Assembly (NCBI GenBank): GCA_030844895.1
Contig: CM061226.1
Location: 103,502,687 to 103,566,686, forward strand
Source of the DNA: Ambrosia x helenae
Taxonomy: Eukaryota > Streptophyta > Magnoliopsida > Asterales > Asteraceae
Reading direction: 5' to 3'
Length of the DNA: 64,000 nucleotides
The notes under the pieces are model-generated. The model did no database searches. It saw nothing but the letters and a program-made list of their open reading frames with translations, and was not told where the DNA came from. Position 1 is the stretch's first letter; every line of letters begins with the position of its first letter. Made by a program: the position numbers and the translations under genes. This document shows, piece after piece, positions 10,094 to 22,040 of the stretch.

Positions 10094-12143
10094 TCAAGAT
10101 AAATTAATATCTTGTTCCAAAACTTTGGAGAAAATGGCCTCAGCAAGTTCTTCAATGAAATTAGGGTTTCCTTTTAATGAATTAGCCATTTTTTCAACTA
10201 AGACCTGATCAAATTTATCCCCATCCATTGAAGAGTTGAATCTTTTGTTTCGAGTATGATTTTCGTATTCATTCTCTATGCTCCCGTGATTGTGTTCCCC
10301 TTCGTAGATCGCAACTAAGAGACCAGCATCATCCACACTTCTTTGTACCTGAAATTGAGATACATCTCCAAAGTCAATACATGTTATTTTATGATATAAA
10401 ATGTTACTAAAACACATCCAAAATCCATGCATATATAGCTAGCCATTAAGCTAGGTTGTTCTTAACATTTTCCTTGTTTTTTTTTCTCTTTTTTTTTCCT
10501 TGTAATGATGTGATTTTTAGTTTATGTCAAATTAGATGTTAAAGAGCATACTTAATTATTGTTAAGTTTCCATATCAACGTATTCAAGGAATTTGCTTGC
10601 AACGTGAATTCAAGTGTTAGAATTTAATTATTTTTATTATTTATGTAGCGAACTAGATACCAAAGCACTTCTAAAAACCTGATTAAAAAGAACACTCGAT
10701 AATAGATAAATGACCTTCTTTTTGACAGGGCAGGATGGTGCAAAAGAACACTTGTAATATGCTCTAGGAGAAGGGTTATCTCTAGTTACTTTCTGCCCAT
10801 ACTTTTTCCACTGATATCCATCGTTTACCACCTGCACAACACATTCAACAAAACCTAAATTTCATTCCATAATTCACAACAAAAAGAAATCTTTAAAGAC
10901 TTGTAAAGTACCATGCTTTTATCAGATGGATCTGTTCGTCTATAAACTCGTGAGATTCCGTTGTTTGGCATTTTCGACGATCCTTGATGATTATACTCCT
11001 TGCTCCCTCTGGTGTTGCACTCCTCATCACACTCACTGAACTTTCTTTTACTAGAATTAGATGTCAACAAATCATGGTCTTTCATTAATTTGTTAACATG
11101 TTTTTGGAGGAAATTGTTGTTGTCCCAAACAAGTGTTAGCATCTCCCTTAGCTTCTTGTTCTCTAAGCTCATATTGTGTACCTCCCCAACCGTATCATCT
11201 TTAGTATTCTGTTAATTATATAAACACGAAAAATGTACATATATTAATAAACATATATATATATAGGCTTATGATATAGCAAATAAGATGCTGAATACTA
11301 TGTTGTGCATCATGTACTTCTTCATAGGGTTGTCCAAAAAGCTGGTGTTTCGAAGTTTGCTTGAATAATTTAGCTCAGGAAAAGCTAGTTGATATGGCTC
11401 GGTTTGGTTCGTAACAATCCAGGTTAGCTCGGTTTGGCTCGCTCATTAGCTCGGCTCAGTCTAGCTGGTATTATTTTACTTATAATATATTTAAATTTTA
11501 CATACATATAACATATTATAAAAAATGGTTATTATTTGCATGAATATAAGAGTTCTGTTGAGTATCTATCACATATTTTGGTGTTGATTAGAATCGCGTG
11601 AACATTGCATTTCGTTGAAATTTGAAACTTATTTTGTATTTGGTTGAACTTAATTTTGGCATGTAATGTATTAAATTGAACTGATTTTGGATGTGTTCTT
11701 TTAAACTATTAAATAATTTTCTAGGTTTTTGAATTTTGAAAGCAATTATTACAATTTATTTTTAAATCCAAACCTAACCAAGCCGTGCCAAGCCAACACG
11801 ATCAAAATCCAATTAACCCGAGCTCTAGCTTAGATTAACTGCTTAGTTTATAAGCGAGCTAAGCTTGAGCTTGCCTTGGCTCGGTTCATAAACAACCCCA
11901 CTTCTTTTTCAATCTACTAAAATAAACTAAAGTTGTGTACTAACAAATTATGATTACTTTGTAAAAGGGCAGAATTGATACTTCTAATTAATATTTAGCT
12001 TGCTTCTTTTGTTGATTAAGATTCGCTAAATATATACATATGTTAGATTTCAATAGATGGAATTGATATATACTTACATGGGTATCATTTGTTTTGTGAA
12101 AGGGGGTGACGTTAAGATCAATACCAAGAGAAGTCTCCACCAT
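10094..12143 (-). CDS. Group IIa WRKY transcription factor with WKKYGQK motif
   Basis: Four exons join in frame with GT-AG introns: 12143-12078, 11208-10912, 10831-10715, 10348-10094, giving 244 aa. Residues 9-14 read DLNVTP, a DLNxxP (EAR-type) repression motif. Exon 2 has a leucine-rich coiled-coil segment beginning LENKKLREMLTLVW. Exons 3-4 encode one WRKY domain with zinc ligands C149, C155, H179 and H181; the sequence CSFAPSCPVKKK followed by an intron and VQRS is the VQR-type intron of groups IIa/IIb. The family (Arabidopsis WRKY18/40/60 type) binds W-boxes and tunes defence and ABA responses in the nucleus. Odd: the core heptapeptide is WKKYGQK (residues 129-135) rather than WRKYGQK. 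The protein is slightly short for the group. Intron 1 holds a MITE. No stops or frameshifts were seen. Confidence 0.88.
11324..11899. mobile_element. hAT-type MITE in WRKY intron 1
   Basis: The left end ATAGGGTTGTCC and the right end AACAACCCC are imperfect inverted repeats. Repeated GGCTCGGTT motifs lie inside. Flanks ACTTCTTC / ACTTCTTT form a near-perfect 8-bp duplication, as expected for hAT elements. It lies wholly within the first WRKY intron (11209-12077). Confidence 0.55.
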
Positions 12144-12500
12144 TGTTATTAACCAAGTCTTGTGTTGGTCAAGTTCTTGAAGAACACAAGAAGCATATTT
12201 GGAAGCTTTTATATAGAAATATGGATAAAAGTCAAGGTCTTCTTTTTCTTTTTATATAATTAAAAGGGGGTGGGGTGTTGGGGATGTGCATGGCGAAAGT
12301 TCCAGGAAGTTAAGGAATAGTACTTATTTATTGTGAGAAAAGTACTTGTTGGTGCTTATACGCATGTATCATATATATTGGTATTTATATGACTAGATAA
12401 TATATACTATGTTTTTGAATCTCAATGAATTGAAGATGTGCAACTCTTTAGAAACTTTCACTATAATGCGGATGGTTAAGTCAATCACGTAAAATCACAC

Positions 12501-12581
12501 GAATATCAATGGTAATCCATATAGGGATGACTCTTTATCAATGAATATCAATGGTAATCCATATAGGGATGACTCTTTATC
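12501..12581. repeat. Tandem duplication of a ~42-bp unit
   Basis: Two adjacent copies of a unit starting GAATATCAATGGTAATCC (12501-12539 and 12543-12581) are identical over 39 bp. They lie about 360 bp upstream of the WRKY start codon. Confidence 0.9.
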
Positions 12582-12623
12582 CTAAATAAATACTTGTAGT
12601 TGTATCGTGACTAAACTCTTACC

Positions 12624-13075
12624 GTGCGTCCATACTGTGATTTTGGTTATTCGTTACATATACCGATACCAAATTACTTTATTGTTTTTGGTGCGTATTC
12701 GGTATTTTCGGTATCAGTAACGGATTTTATATTATTCTTTATTTTCGCAATGTGGTATTATGTTTTCATGAATACTGATACACATACCAAGTTACCATGT
12801 TTGGTACTCGTACCTTATTGGTACTCATACCTATTTAGCCCTATCTGGTACAGGTCCATACCTATAAAGTGTTCAAAAATAAAAAATAAAATAAATCAAA
12901 AAGGTGGTCCTAAAGCGGGTACCACAACGGAATACCTGTACCGATATTTGTACACGTACCAGTATCGTACCAATATATTTAGTAGCCAGTTTTCTTCAGA
13001 TTCAGTATTTATATTTCGGTAACAATGCGAGTATGGGTATGAGTACCGTATCGATCCCAGCCCTATCCATATCAT
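12624..13075. repeat. GGTAC/ATACC-rich foldback repeat
   Basis: Many short GGTA(C/T) and TACC motifs run through the segment, allowing extensive foldback. It resembles the element at 43804-44083 in composition. ORFs here on both strands are products of the repeat, not genes. Confidence 0.5.
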
Positions 13076-13196
13076 TGATTTAGTCGAAATTCTTACGAAC
13101 AAGAAATTACAACGTTACTTGTCACAATATGCATCACCACCACTATTCCCCGTCCATCTTCTATGTGTTTGTGTTTGTAATTTTACAATTATATCG

Positions 13197-13296
13197 TTGG
13201 GAAAACGACCTTCATGTTGTGATCATAAATCACATGTCAAGAAAGGTCCATGGATGGCTAAAGAAGATGCAACTAAACATATCAATTACATACATA
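13197..13296 (+). pseudogene. R2R3-MYB exon 1 fragment
   Basis: The plus frame reads LGKRPSCC, DHKSHVKKGPWMAKEDA and INYI, which corresponds to the conserved start of R2R3-MYB proteins (M-G-R-P-P-C-C, then K-K-G-P-W and E-E-D, then YI). The initiator Met codon is now TTG and the invariant first EED is KED. The match stops after about 33 residues. The fragment ends just before a Helitron 3' terminus (13354), so Helitron capture is the simplest explanation. Confidence 0.6.
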
Positions 13297-13309
13297 CCGA
13301 TTATATATA

Positions 13310-13354
13310 GACAAAAATCGTGCAACCCCGTCGCAACAGACGGGAACCTGCTAG
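13310..13354 (+). mobile_element. Helitron 3' terminus
   Basis: An imperfect hairpin (CCCCGTC...GACGGG) is followed 10 nt later by CTAG and host T. The Helitron body extends to lower coordinates; its 5' end was not identified. Confidence 0.6.
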
Positions 13355-13839
13355 TATAGACTAAAGCACAAAATTAGATATGCTTTAACAAACGTTTGAT
13401 AAACACTCGAATTAAATACTAGAAAACATGAATAAAAATATATACCCATGCTAGTTTAACAATCTCACTAATCCACTTATAACTTTTTAGCAGCAGTGGA
13501 ATTGATACATAAAAGCCAAGAAACATGCCTTAGCTACATGCCGAGTCGCCGAGATACAAGTACAACCAATTAGCCGTTAAGAGATGATCACAAAGCTAAA
13601 TTTACACAATTGATACCATTCTATGGACCACATTTTTATTTATACATCCTTCACCTACAAGAAACCTGACGTCTTAATCTCTTTTGTTAACTTTGATATT
13701 GAGGCATTATTTTCATTAAAAAGTTTGTTATTTCATGCTCTCCAGATGCACGTAACACGAAAGATTTCTTGTAACACCTTCTTTTGAAACTTCTTCCTAG
13801 GGAAAAATTGAGGCAATCCCTCATCAAATTCACCAATAG

Positions 13840-14465
13840 ATAAAATTGAGGGTAGAGGGTCAGTCTGTTGTGACTGGCTTGTGCTGGTGCAAGTGGATTC
13901 CTTCTAAGTGTAATGTATTCATGTGGCGAATGATGCTCGATAGTATTCCGACGAAGGTGGCTTTGAATAGAAGACATATTTTCACGGGGAGTTCGAATTG
14001 TGATTTGTGCGATGGTGTTGAAGAGAACGTGGACCACATCTTTACGGCTTGTGGTATGGCGATTGGGGTGTGGCTTGGTATTGCGAATTGGGTGCATCTT
14101 CCTCCTATTTTCCTTTTTTCTGTCCAAGATTTGATAGCAGTGATCGATTCTTCGGGCTGGAATCCTCGAAAGAAAGAGATTTTGCATGGTATTTTCATGG
14201 TGGCGTGTTGGAGGCTTTGGAAAGCTAGGAACGAAAGAATTTTTACTCAAAAATCGGCTAATGTGGTGGAGATTGTAGCGGATATTAAGGCGCTTACTTA
14301 TTTGTGGTTTTGTAGTAGGGATAATAGTGGTGGGGTGGGTTGGTCGAACTGGAAGTCGTTTGTCTTTGACGTGATGTAATTGGTTGTGTTTGGTTGTGGG
14401 GCTCCCGTCTTGGGAGTTCCCGCCTTGTGTTTTTAATGAAAGTTGCCTTCCAAAAAAAAAAAAAA
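13840..14465 (+). mobile_element. 5'-truncated L1-type LINE, 3' end
   Basis: The plus frame 13846-14379 encodes the C-terminal zinc-binding region of a plant LINE reverse transcriptase (zf-RVT type): KCNVFMWRMM, LDSIPTKVAL, CDLCDGVEENVDHIF, then WKARNERIF. A short 3' UTR ends in GTTGCCTTCC plus an A-tail (14452-14465). The endonuclease and most of the reverse transcriptase are missing, typical of 5' truncation on insertion. Confidence 0.85.
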
Positions 14466-14876
14466 TATAATAATAACGCCCTTATATATTTATTGTCCTA
14501 AATTTTACATACACGGAAGTAATAATAATTTTAACACCATACAATACCTAAAAGAGCATATTGCACATAACACACATACACAAATTATATTGACAAATTA
14601 TATCGATATGGTTCTCTAAAGCAAGCAGTCAAAACAAGTAGTGTACCAATTAAATGATTTTCAAAAGCTATTCTTTTTATATGAGTATTACTAATAATTT
14701 AGATAAGTAACACGCAAAAGTGTAAAACTAAGTTTCTCGAATTAACCAAAGATAAAATCAAAACATAACTTTGTATTTTGTTGCATTGATGGTCTCTGAC
14801 TTGGATAGAGGTTAAGTTTTTCAGCTAAGTCCATATAAAATTACTATATTACCCTTCTTTAAAAAAAAAAAAACAA
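14466..14876. other. AT-rich spacer, nothing recognised
   Basis: No gene or TE boundary can be supported here. Confidence 0.45.
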
Positions 14877-14939
14877 ATGGATGGTGCTCCCTCTGTCTCT
14901 GTCAAAGCACAATCAAAGTTTGTGTCTCTCTCTCTCTGT

Positions 14940-15180
14940 CTTCACCACTATCATCCACCTCCTCTCCCTCACCACCTCCACCGATACACCACCGCCTCCT
15001 CTCCCTCACCACCTCCACTGAACCCCGTCCTCACCACCACAACCACCATCCTCACCATCACAACCATCGAACCCCGTCCTCACCACCGTCCAACCAAAAC
15101 CCTACAACCACCATCCTCACCACAACAACCATCGAACCCTGTCCTCACCACCGTCCAACCAAAACCCCACAACTACCATA
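14940..15180. repeat. CCA/CCT-rich low-complexity tract
   Basis: Repeats of CACCACC, CCTCACCACC and CGAACCCCGTCC create a spurious 116-aa ORF. No protein family is recognisable. Confidence 0.7.
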
Positions 15181-15365
15181 TTGTTTTTTATGATCGGTTC
15201 GAAAGTTTTTCTTTTGATGCTTTATGATTAAACGAAATATGATTTTTTTTCCACAAAACACCGAGTTAGTTTTAAACAATATTATCGAATCAATGAATTC
15301 TGGTGATAAGAACAATGCGATTTTCCAATTCAAACGAACCAATCTTCATACTGTAGAAAAAGCGA

Positions 15366-15567
15366 TGACTCTTAGAGGAGATTAATGTTGATAATTAATT
15401 TGTGAAAAGGTGCCAAGTGATAGAGAAGGGTGCAACTAATTTGTGAAACGGTACCAAGTGATTGAGAATGGTGGTGACTCTTAGAGGTGACTCAAATTGC
15501 TAATTTGTGAAACGGTGCTAAGTGATGAGGAAGAGTGGTGACTCTTAGAGGTGACTCAAGTTGCTAA
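15366..15567. repeat. Minisatellite, about three ~65-bp units
   Basis: Units share TAATTTGTGAAACGGTRCYAAGTGAT and GTGACTCTTAGAGGTGACTCAA as separate blocks, with the last two units most alike. It abuts the 5' end of Helitron copy 3. Confidence 0.8.
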
Positions 15568-16294
15568 TCTATAACTTATAATAAAAGAATTGAATATTGA
15601 TGAGGTGTCATTCAATGGAGGCCTAAGAAAGTCATTTTAATGACATGGCATTCAAGGAGGCATTCTCCTCCTTGAGTGTGCCATGTGTCATGCCATGTGC
15701 CAAATTAAAAATAAATAAATAATAATATAAAACCTAATCTACTAAATTTAATTTGAATTATTTTAGAAAAAAAAATTTAAAAACAAATTTAAATTTTTCT
15801 CTCTTATTTTCCTCCTATAATTTTTAAACGTTAATATATTTTTATATACGATATTTTTTAAAGAAAAAAGTTACACCAAATTAACGAGCGTTTTATTGTA
15901 TTTCCAACGAGTACCATAGTTCTATATAAAAAACGGAGAAAAAAACAACTATTTTTTGTGAGGTTTCGTTCATACATGAAAAAAAACACAAAGTGTTCAG
16001 CTTATTCATTAATAATGTTTTTTCTTTTAAATCAGGTTCTTATCTACGATGTTGAAATTCAGCTCAATCGCCATGCTTTAATTGGAATTTTACTCTTTTA
16101 AAGATGCATAGGTATACTTCATCAAAAGAAGCTAGGAGAAAGAATAATGCAACACTGCAACACATGGTGTCACCTTATAGCAAGGTTATTTTTTTATTTA
16201 TTTAATTACAATGGTAATAATTATTACTATTAGTATTGGTATTATTAGAATTGTTATATTTTTCAACCCCGGACGCTCCCGGGATAAAAGCTAG
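15568..16294 (+). mobile_element. Non-autonomous Helitron copy 3
   Basis: It starts TCTATAACTTATAATAAAAG next to host A and ends with hairpin arms CCGGGA/TCCCGG, ATAAAAG and CTAG next to host T. Its interior matches copies 1 and 2 (same family, opposite orientation). No coding sequence is present. Confidence 0.75.
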
Positions 16295-16299
16295 TTGTA

Positions 16300-16994
16300 T
16301 ATATATATATATATATATAAATATATATATATTATATAATACTGATTAGTAGATAAGAAGTGTATACTCGTATAAGATGTTCATTTGATTGAGATAATGA
16401 CGTATGCATGGGTCGGTAACTCAATGGGTCATTCCCCTTGCGACACCAGTTTTTCCGCCCACCGGTAAACCCACTTCTACCCCACAAAACCAACAACCGA
16501 CTTTGCAATATTTATATTCCGGTCTTACATTACATAGAGCAATATGTATATTTAATTTAAGTATTTAACAATTCTTGCCATAGACTTTGCAAAATCGTAG
16601 ATAATTTATTGAATTAACTTAAAGTCTATCATAGAAATTATCACCATTCACCAATCTCACCACAAATGTTCCGATAGAGATGACGCGTCGAAATGTTAAA
16701 AACTTTTATAGTTTTATCGTTTTTTGAAGCAATGGCAAAGACCAAATCTACAACATACATGTTAGTCAAGTGAAAAAAATAATTTATCATCTACACCTAA
16801 CAAAAGATTAGACCACGAAGGCATGACATCCGCAATATACATCACCCACGGTATATATTATTACATCACCAATACTTTAATTTCCAATAGCCAACTAGTT
16901 ATTATAGAATGTAGCTATGCGGTATGAAATCGCACCCCTTCACGTAGGCAAATTTCTGGTCAGTAGAGTCCCTTTCATTTACTAAGCATCATAT
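16300..16994. other. AT-rich spacer, nothing recognised
   Basis: A TA repeat lies at 16296-16335; beyond it I see no gene or TE boundary. Confidence 0.45.
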
Positions 16995-17017
16995 GGGGGG
17001 GGGGGGGGGGGGGGGGG
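16995..17017. repeat. Uninterrupted G23 tract
   Basis: Twenty-three consecutive G, directly before the repeat at 17021. Its length is unreliable in any sequencing technology. Confidence 0.95.
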
Positions 17018-17020
17018 TTT

Positions 17021-18463
17021 TGATGTGTGAAAAGTGTATTAAATAAATTCGGGTCAAGTTTTAAAAATGGATAAACCCGCTAAACCACACACTAACGGCA
17101 AGTGCACCGGTCGCAGTGTAGCAGAGCAAGTAAGTCCGGATTATCGATCCGTGGACACAATGTGGCGACTCTCGGTACTAGACCTCTATCGACTCCTAGC
17201 CTAGCAAATTGGATTTTTTGTGATTTTTTTTATATTAATTAATTACTAAAGTAAATAAATTAAAAGGTTTAAATTAAAAGATAGCAGAGGATCACTAAGG
17301 AGGAAATCAGAGATGGGAATGGCAACCACCTAGGTGTCGAATCCTACTAATGAAATTGGAACTGCTGCCCGGCTTTGGAAACTATGTTGGCAATCAGGAT
17401 CTTATAATATTCACCCCTAGTATCCTAGTGGCTCCCGGATCATTTACCAAGACTGACCGAAAAGGAATCCTAAAGGCTACTAATCTCACTGATCGGTTAG
17501 ATCACCTCTCGGTCTCACTAACTATGCTAAAGTACTCGCTAGACTGGTTTAGATTTCTCACTCTCCAATCACAATACACCCTAAAGTGCAAGGAGTAACC
17601 TGTAAAGTCAATCTATGACACAGATAAGCAAATAATACTAGAGAACCTAGGAAAACCTGATCTCTTAGCGTTTCTAGCCTAAACCTCTAGCACAAAAGAC
17701 AAACCTAACTACCTATCACCTCTCGGTCTCAAGAGTAGGAAGAATACTAATTACCTCTAAACTCCCAATTAATGTTCCTATGGAATTCAGGCTTAAAACC
17801 ATAAAATAAACTACAAGCACAAAGCAAGTAATTCTAACAAGTGTCCAAACATGAAAGACATTCACTAAGACACTCGTGGAACATCAAAAGATCATAAATT
17901 AGTAAAAAGTACGCACACACATCATAGAATCATAAACAAGTTTCTTACTAAAACATAAATCCAACTATAAAATCCAAAACCGAAACATAAACCAAAATCA
18001 AATAGTCATCATCTTCAACCTAGGTGGCCACTAATGTTTTAGCCAAACATAATTAGATAAAACAATAAAAACATAGGCTCAAGAAAAATAAAAGTTATAG
18101 TAATAATATTCATAACACAAAGTCAATAAATATAAAAACTAAAACTTATTATAGTCAAACCCGTAGGTTCAATCTTAAACCCGTGCCTTCTTCCCTTTCA
18201 CTTATTCTCTTCTTGGCGGCTGTTTTGATATCTTCGCTGTGATGATTGTGCCTCCTCTTGATTGGCCGCTGTTGAGCTCCTCGTGATAACCTCCTATGTG
18301 GCCTCCCTTACTGATGATCTCCCCTTTTGTAATGTTCTTCCAATTATTAATATTGCACCCAATTAGGGTTTTGTTTTTTTTCTACGTAATGTTGAGCCCA
18401 ACACAAGTCACCAGGCTTGACTTGTTTTTTCAATTTTTTATATCTTTTTTTATGACCATTAAA

Positions 18464-18509
<46 letters not shown>

Positions 18510-18763
18510 AATAATATTATACTCCGTGCTCTCGACTTGGGTGTTCTTGACTTGATCAAAGTTGCTCGTTTACGCTTCAACGTGCATGAACACCAGGTGC
18601 TCGCGTCTTGATTATTTTTCACTATTTTAAGCTTCTTTCTCACGAACACCTATAAAATAATAAAATAAATAAATACATAATTAAAACAACACGAAACGAA
18701 TAAAAACATGACCAAATAATATACAAAATACATAGGAAAAGAGATGTGTTTTGCAACACATCA
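17021..18763. mobile_element. Unclassified long repeat with TGATGTGT...ACACATCA ends
   Basis: The ends form an 8-bp inverted repeat TGATGTGT / ACACATCA, LTR-like in starting TG and ending CA. Near the left end is the motif AAGTGCACCGGTCG followed by a segment ending GATCCGTGGACACAATG, a pattern I associate with common dicot repeats. No reverse transcriptase or transposase is visible. A convincing target duplication is missing (GGGGT after the right end; the left side is in the G-run). It contains an (ATT)n microsatellite at about 18466-18509. Confidence 0.4.
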
Positions 18764-19078
18764 GGGGTCATTGAAAAGTTGTGAACGCGGTAACGAGCGT
18801 CAATGAGCAGTTTGGTAGGCCAAGCATGATTTGTTACCGTTCAACAGTAACTTTAAAAAAAAAAAAACTAAACCTATATTTTTGCACTATAGAAACCATT
18901 CATTTCACAATTTTTTACACACAACTCACTTCTTCTTCCCATTTTTTAAACCTATATTTTACAAACTATAAACCACAACTCTCCACTTGTCATACTACAA
19001 AATGCCTCTACACGTTCCCGTTTAGACTAAAGACGAGGAGTACGTCTTGACCCCTGCTTTTATACATGTTAGGACCTC

Positions 19079-19339
19079 AGGCTTTGGTACAACGCATGGA
19101 TTTGATACTGATTTTGGGATTGCGTTAAGGATAGATTTGACAAGGAAATGAGTTTTTCAATCGAACATACAAGGGATCAAATATCGTCGACGTGGGCGAC
19201 TATATTAAGCGTAGAAAGATTTCACAGAATCTATAGTGGAAGGATGGACAGTTTGGGAGATGATCAAAATGATGAGGCTCTTGTTGAAGAATCTTGTGCC
19301 AAATATGCACGAGTTAATAGAAGACCGTTTACTAAGTAA
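19079..19339 (+). pseudogene. Harbinger Myb-like ORF1 remnant
   Basis: The frame reads RDQISSTWATI, FHRIYSGRMDS, DEALVEESCAKYARVN and RRPFT, resembling the C-terminal half of the Myb-like ORF1 family also seen at 9101 and 30833. There is no proper N-terminus. The match is weak and based on spacing of aromatic and charged residues. Confidence 0.4.
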
Positions 19340-20878
19340 AAAATTTGGGAAATTATAGTCGGCACCAAATTTTATTAAATTGAAATATTCAGCTTAAGAT
19401 GTTATTTTTTTTTTTTTCAATGTTTTTTTAAATGTTATTTATATTTTTGTGTGGTTTAAATGCTATTTTTTATGTTATGATTTTTTTATTTAATTTAAAT
19501 ATTAACCAAAAATATATTAAAAAAAAGTCGACAGAGTAGTGATTGAGGATGCTTTATTCCATTTCATGAGTGTTATTAAAATGAGACAAGGAACCCCCCC
19601 CCCCCCACCCACCCCCCATGTAGTTATATAATAAGTATGTTTTAAGTTATACTATGTTGATATTAAAATTAATGTAGAGCAAGTTCAGCTGTATTTATAA
19701 TTACTCGTAATAAGGTTAAAATAACTTTATGAGACAAACTTGGCATCGCTTATTTATTATAAGTGATTTTATGGTCGATGTAGTTAAAATTGATGACATC
19801 ACATTAATTTTATGAGAGAAAACTTAGCGTCACTTTTAAAATATGATGTAATCAATTTTAACCAGATCGACCATAAGATCACCCACAAAGGGGGTCCCCT
19901 TGAACATAAGCTAGGATCAACAAGTCGTGTTGCACAACTTAGTCTGTAGGTGTTTTTGAATGGGGTGGGATTTTCTTGAGGATCATGATCTCAAGATGTT
20001 TCTTTCTGTTATTGGTTTGCTTTGCTTGGTTGCTATTTTGAGTGCAAATGGGCATATTAGGGTTAGCATAATGTAAGTTGATGATTGGATGATTTCATGG
20101 GTCGCTTGACCGGATTTTGTTATTGTGGTGGCAAGATAATTTTACAGTTTCAAAGGAAGAAGACACTGAGGTTATAAGTTTTTTCTATGTTTGATAAATC
20201 TAATCATTTATATAAAATCTTATACAAAAATGTTTTAAAATCTCTCTCATACACACATGTCGTATATATCAAACTCATAAAAAATCACAATATTATTTTG
20301 TACTGTTACGAAGATTTTTTGAATGGTCACGGAGTTTTGTTGGGTTATGTAAGAACTGCTAATGATGAATGTCGAACCCATGAGCCCATCTATCCTAGTA
20401 CTTGAAGAATAAAGGTTTCAAAGGATAGTTGATTAATGTTTCATTCCCTCCTTGAAAGCTTAAACAATAACAAACTGTAAAATGCTGATTTTCTCAACTA
20501 CTGGATTTAAGACCAAAGGGTGGTTTGACTAATCAACTGTTAGATTAGTCAAACAGCTAACCATGAAGACCAAACTACTGGATTGAAGACATGATGTCAA
20601 CAATAGTCAAACAACTGATCATGTAAAGTTGTTTTGACAAACTGTTGGTTTACACCAGCTGTTTGTTAAAATTAATTGTTCTTGTAGTTTAGAGTCTTTC
20701 GGTTGTCTTGTATTTACAGTCCAAAAGTCCAACAGTTGTTATTACACTTTTAGATGTTGTTAGGGGTCGCTTTCATGGTGACATCACTAGTTTTTTTTAT
20801 CAACTGTTGGTTGTTACACCCTCTCTCACTCCTCTCCTTTCTCTTGCTCATAATAACCACCATCGCAAACTCATGAAC
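19340..20878. other. Spacer, nothing recognised
   Basis: Contains a C-rich tract (about 19594-19617) and scattered ACAACTG/CAGTTGT motifs at 20540-20680. No gene can be supported. Confidence 0.45.
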
Positions 20879-21118
20879 CCTTGTGTAACATCGCATATTT
20901 TCCCAAATTTTTAATTAATAAAAAAAATATATATTTTTGTTTTAAACGATATATGTTTTAACCACCTTAAACTAATAATTATCTAATAAAAAAAATCGTT
21001 GAATCTCGAGGTTTTATCATGTTTTAAAAATATTGCGTAACATGTTTAACCTTGTATAATTATAATATGTAATTAACAATATAGTTTATAAGTTTAAAAG
21101 GCTAAAAAAATAAGTGTT

Positions 21119-21188
21119 GGAGCCAGGACTCGAACCCGCATCCAACCATCTTCAACAACACGCACCAAACAACTGAGCTACTGCTCCT
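21119..21188 (-). repeat. tRNA-like module 1 in the solo LTR
   Basis: The minus strand reads GGAGCAGTAGCTCAGTTG (A-box region) and, 40 nt on, GGGTTCGAGTCCTGGCTCC (B-box region closing an acceptor-like stem), then a T7 run. D-arm pairing is imperfect, so this is not a functional tRNA but a tRNA-derived (SINE-like) sequence. Confidence 0.6.
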
Positions 21189-21789
21189 TTTGTTTTATAT
21201 CCCAAAACAAACAGACTTAACATTTTCTTTTAAAAACCCAGTCAACCAAGCAAAGTCAACAGCAGCGAATCCCTTTCATTTGATTCGAAAATCACGCGTC
21301 TTGATCTCAGATTTTGGTAACCAATTAATGACAGATCATTCACCGTATCCCCCACGCCAATTTCAATCGAAATTTACCAACAAATCCGTTTATTACGCGG
21401 CTATATTTTAGGGATGGGTCAAACTTTCTAAATCATTAATCCGTAGGAGTTGTTATAAATTGAACCCCCATTAGTAAACCCTATGTGCCGAATAACATGC
21501 CCTTACTCTCAATTCTTCCTTTATTTCACTCAAAATAACGAATTCGAAGCTTGTTTGACCATGCATTTGACTCGCGAATTGGAAGCTTTACAACATGTAT
21601 GTTCGTTTTCTTTGTTTTTGTATTCATATCGGCCCTTGTCTAGCATTAACCCCATAGTTAATCAATCTGTATCATTGGGTATAAACAGACTGAATCGAAT
21701 GTAAACTAGGGTTCTTAGTTATTTATTTTTAGGGAAGATGGTTATACACTACAGCCTTTTAAAACATTTTGTACCAACATAAAAACAAC

Positions 21790-21872
21790 ATCTGATATGT
21801 AGATCAGATGGTTGGGGGTCTTAAGTTGATGGCTTAGGACCGGCTTTTGTCTGGGTTCGATACCGGGCACAA
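21790..21872 (+). repeat. tRNA-like module 2 in the solo LTR
   Basis: An A-box-like TGTAGATCAGATGG is followed by a B-box-like GGGTTCGATACC (21853-21864), as in tRNA-derived SINE heads. Confidence 0.5.
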
Positions 21873-21952
21873 GCACATTTGTTTATCTAATAATTCCAAT
21901 CCAAACCTAAGGGGTCTTTATAATTAATAGAAATCAAATAAAAACGTTTCTC

Positions 21953-22040
21953 AGGGTCTAGACCAGTTGGTCAAGACTTGTGATTATAAAACCTAACGGC
22001 CAGACTCGGTTCGAGCCCTGGCATATGCAACATTTTTTTT
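21953..22040 (+). repeat. tRNA-like module 3 in the solo LTR
   Basis: An A-box-like TAGACCAGTTGGTC is followed by a B-box-like GGTTCGAGCCC (22008-22018) and a T8 run that could end Pol III transcription. Confidence 0.5.

Noticed and set aside
14877..15227. Proline/threonine-rich 116-aa ORF
   Set aside because: Driven by CCA/CCT repeats; no signal for a real gene.
17350..17598. 82-aa ORF in the long repeat as a gene
   Set aside because: No domain and no splice continuity; it sits inside an unclassified repetitive element.
21119..22040. Functional tRNA genes
   Set aside because: A- and B-box-like motifs are present but D-arm and acceptor pairing is incomplete and there is no convincing anticodon arm.
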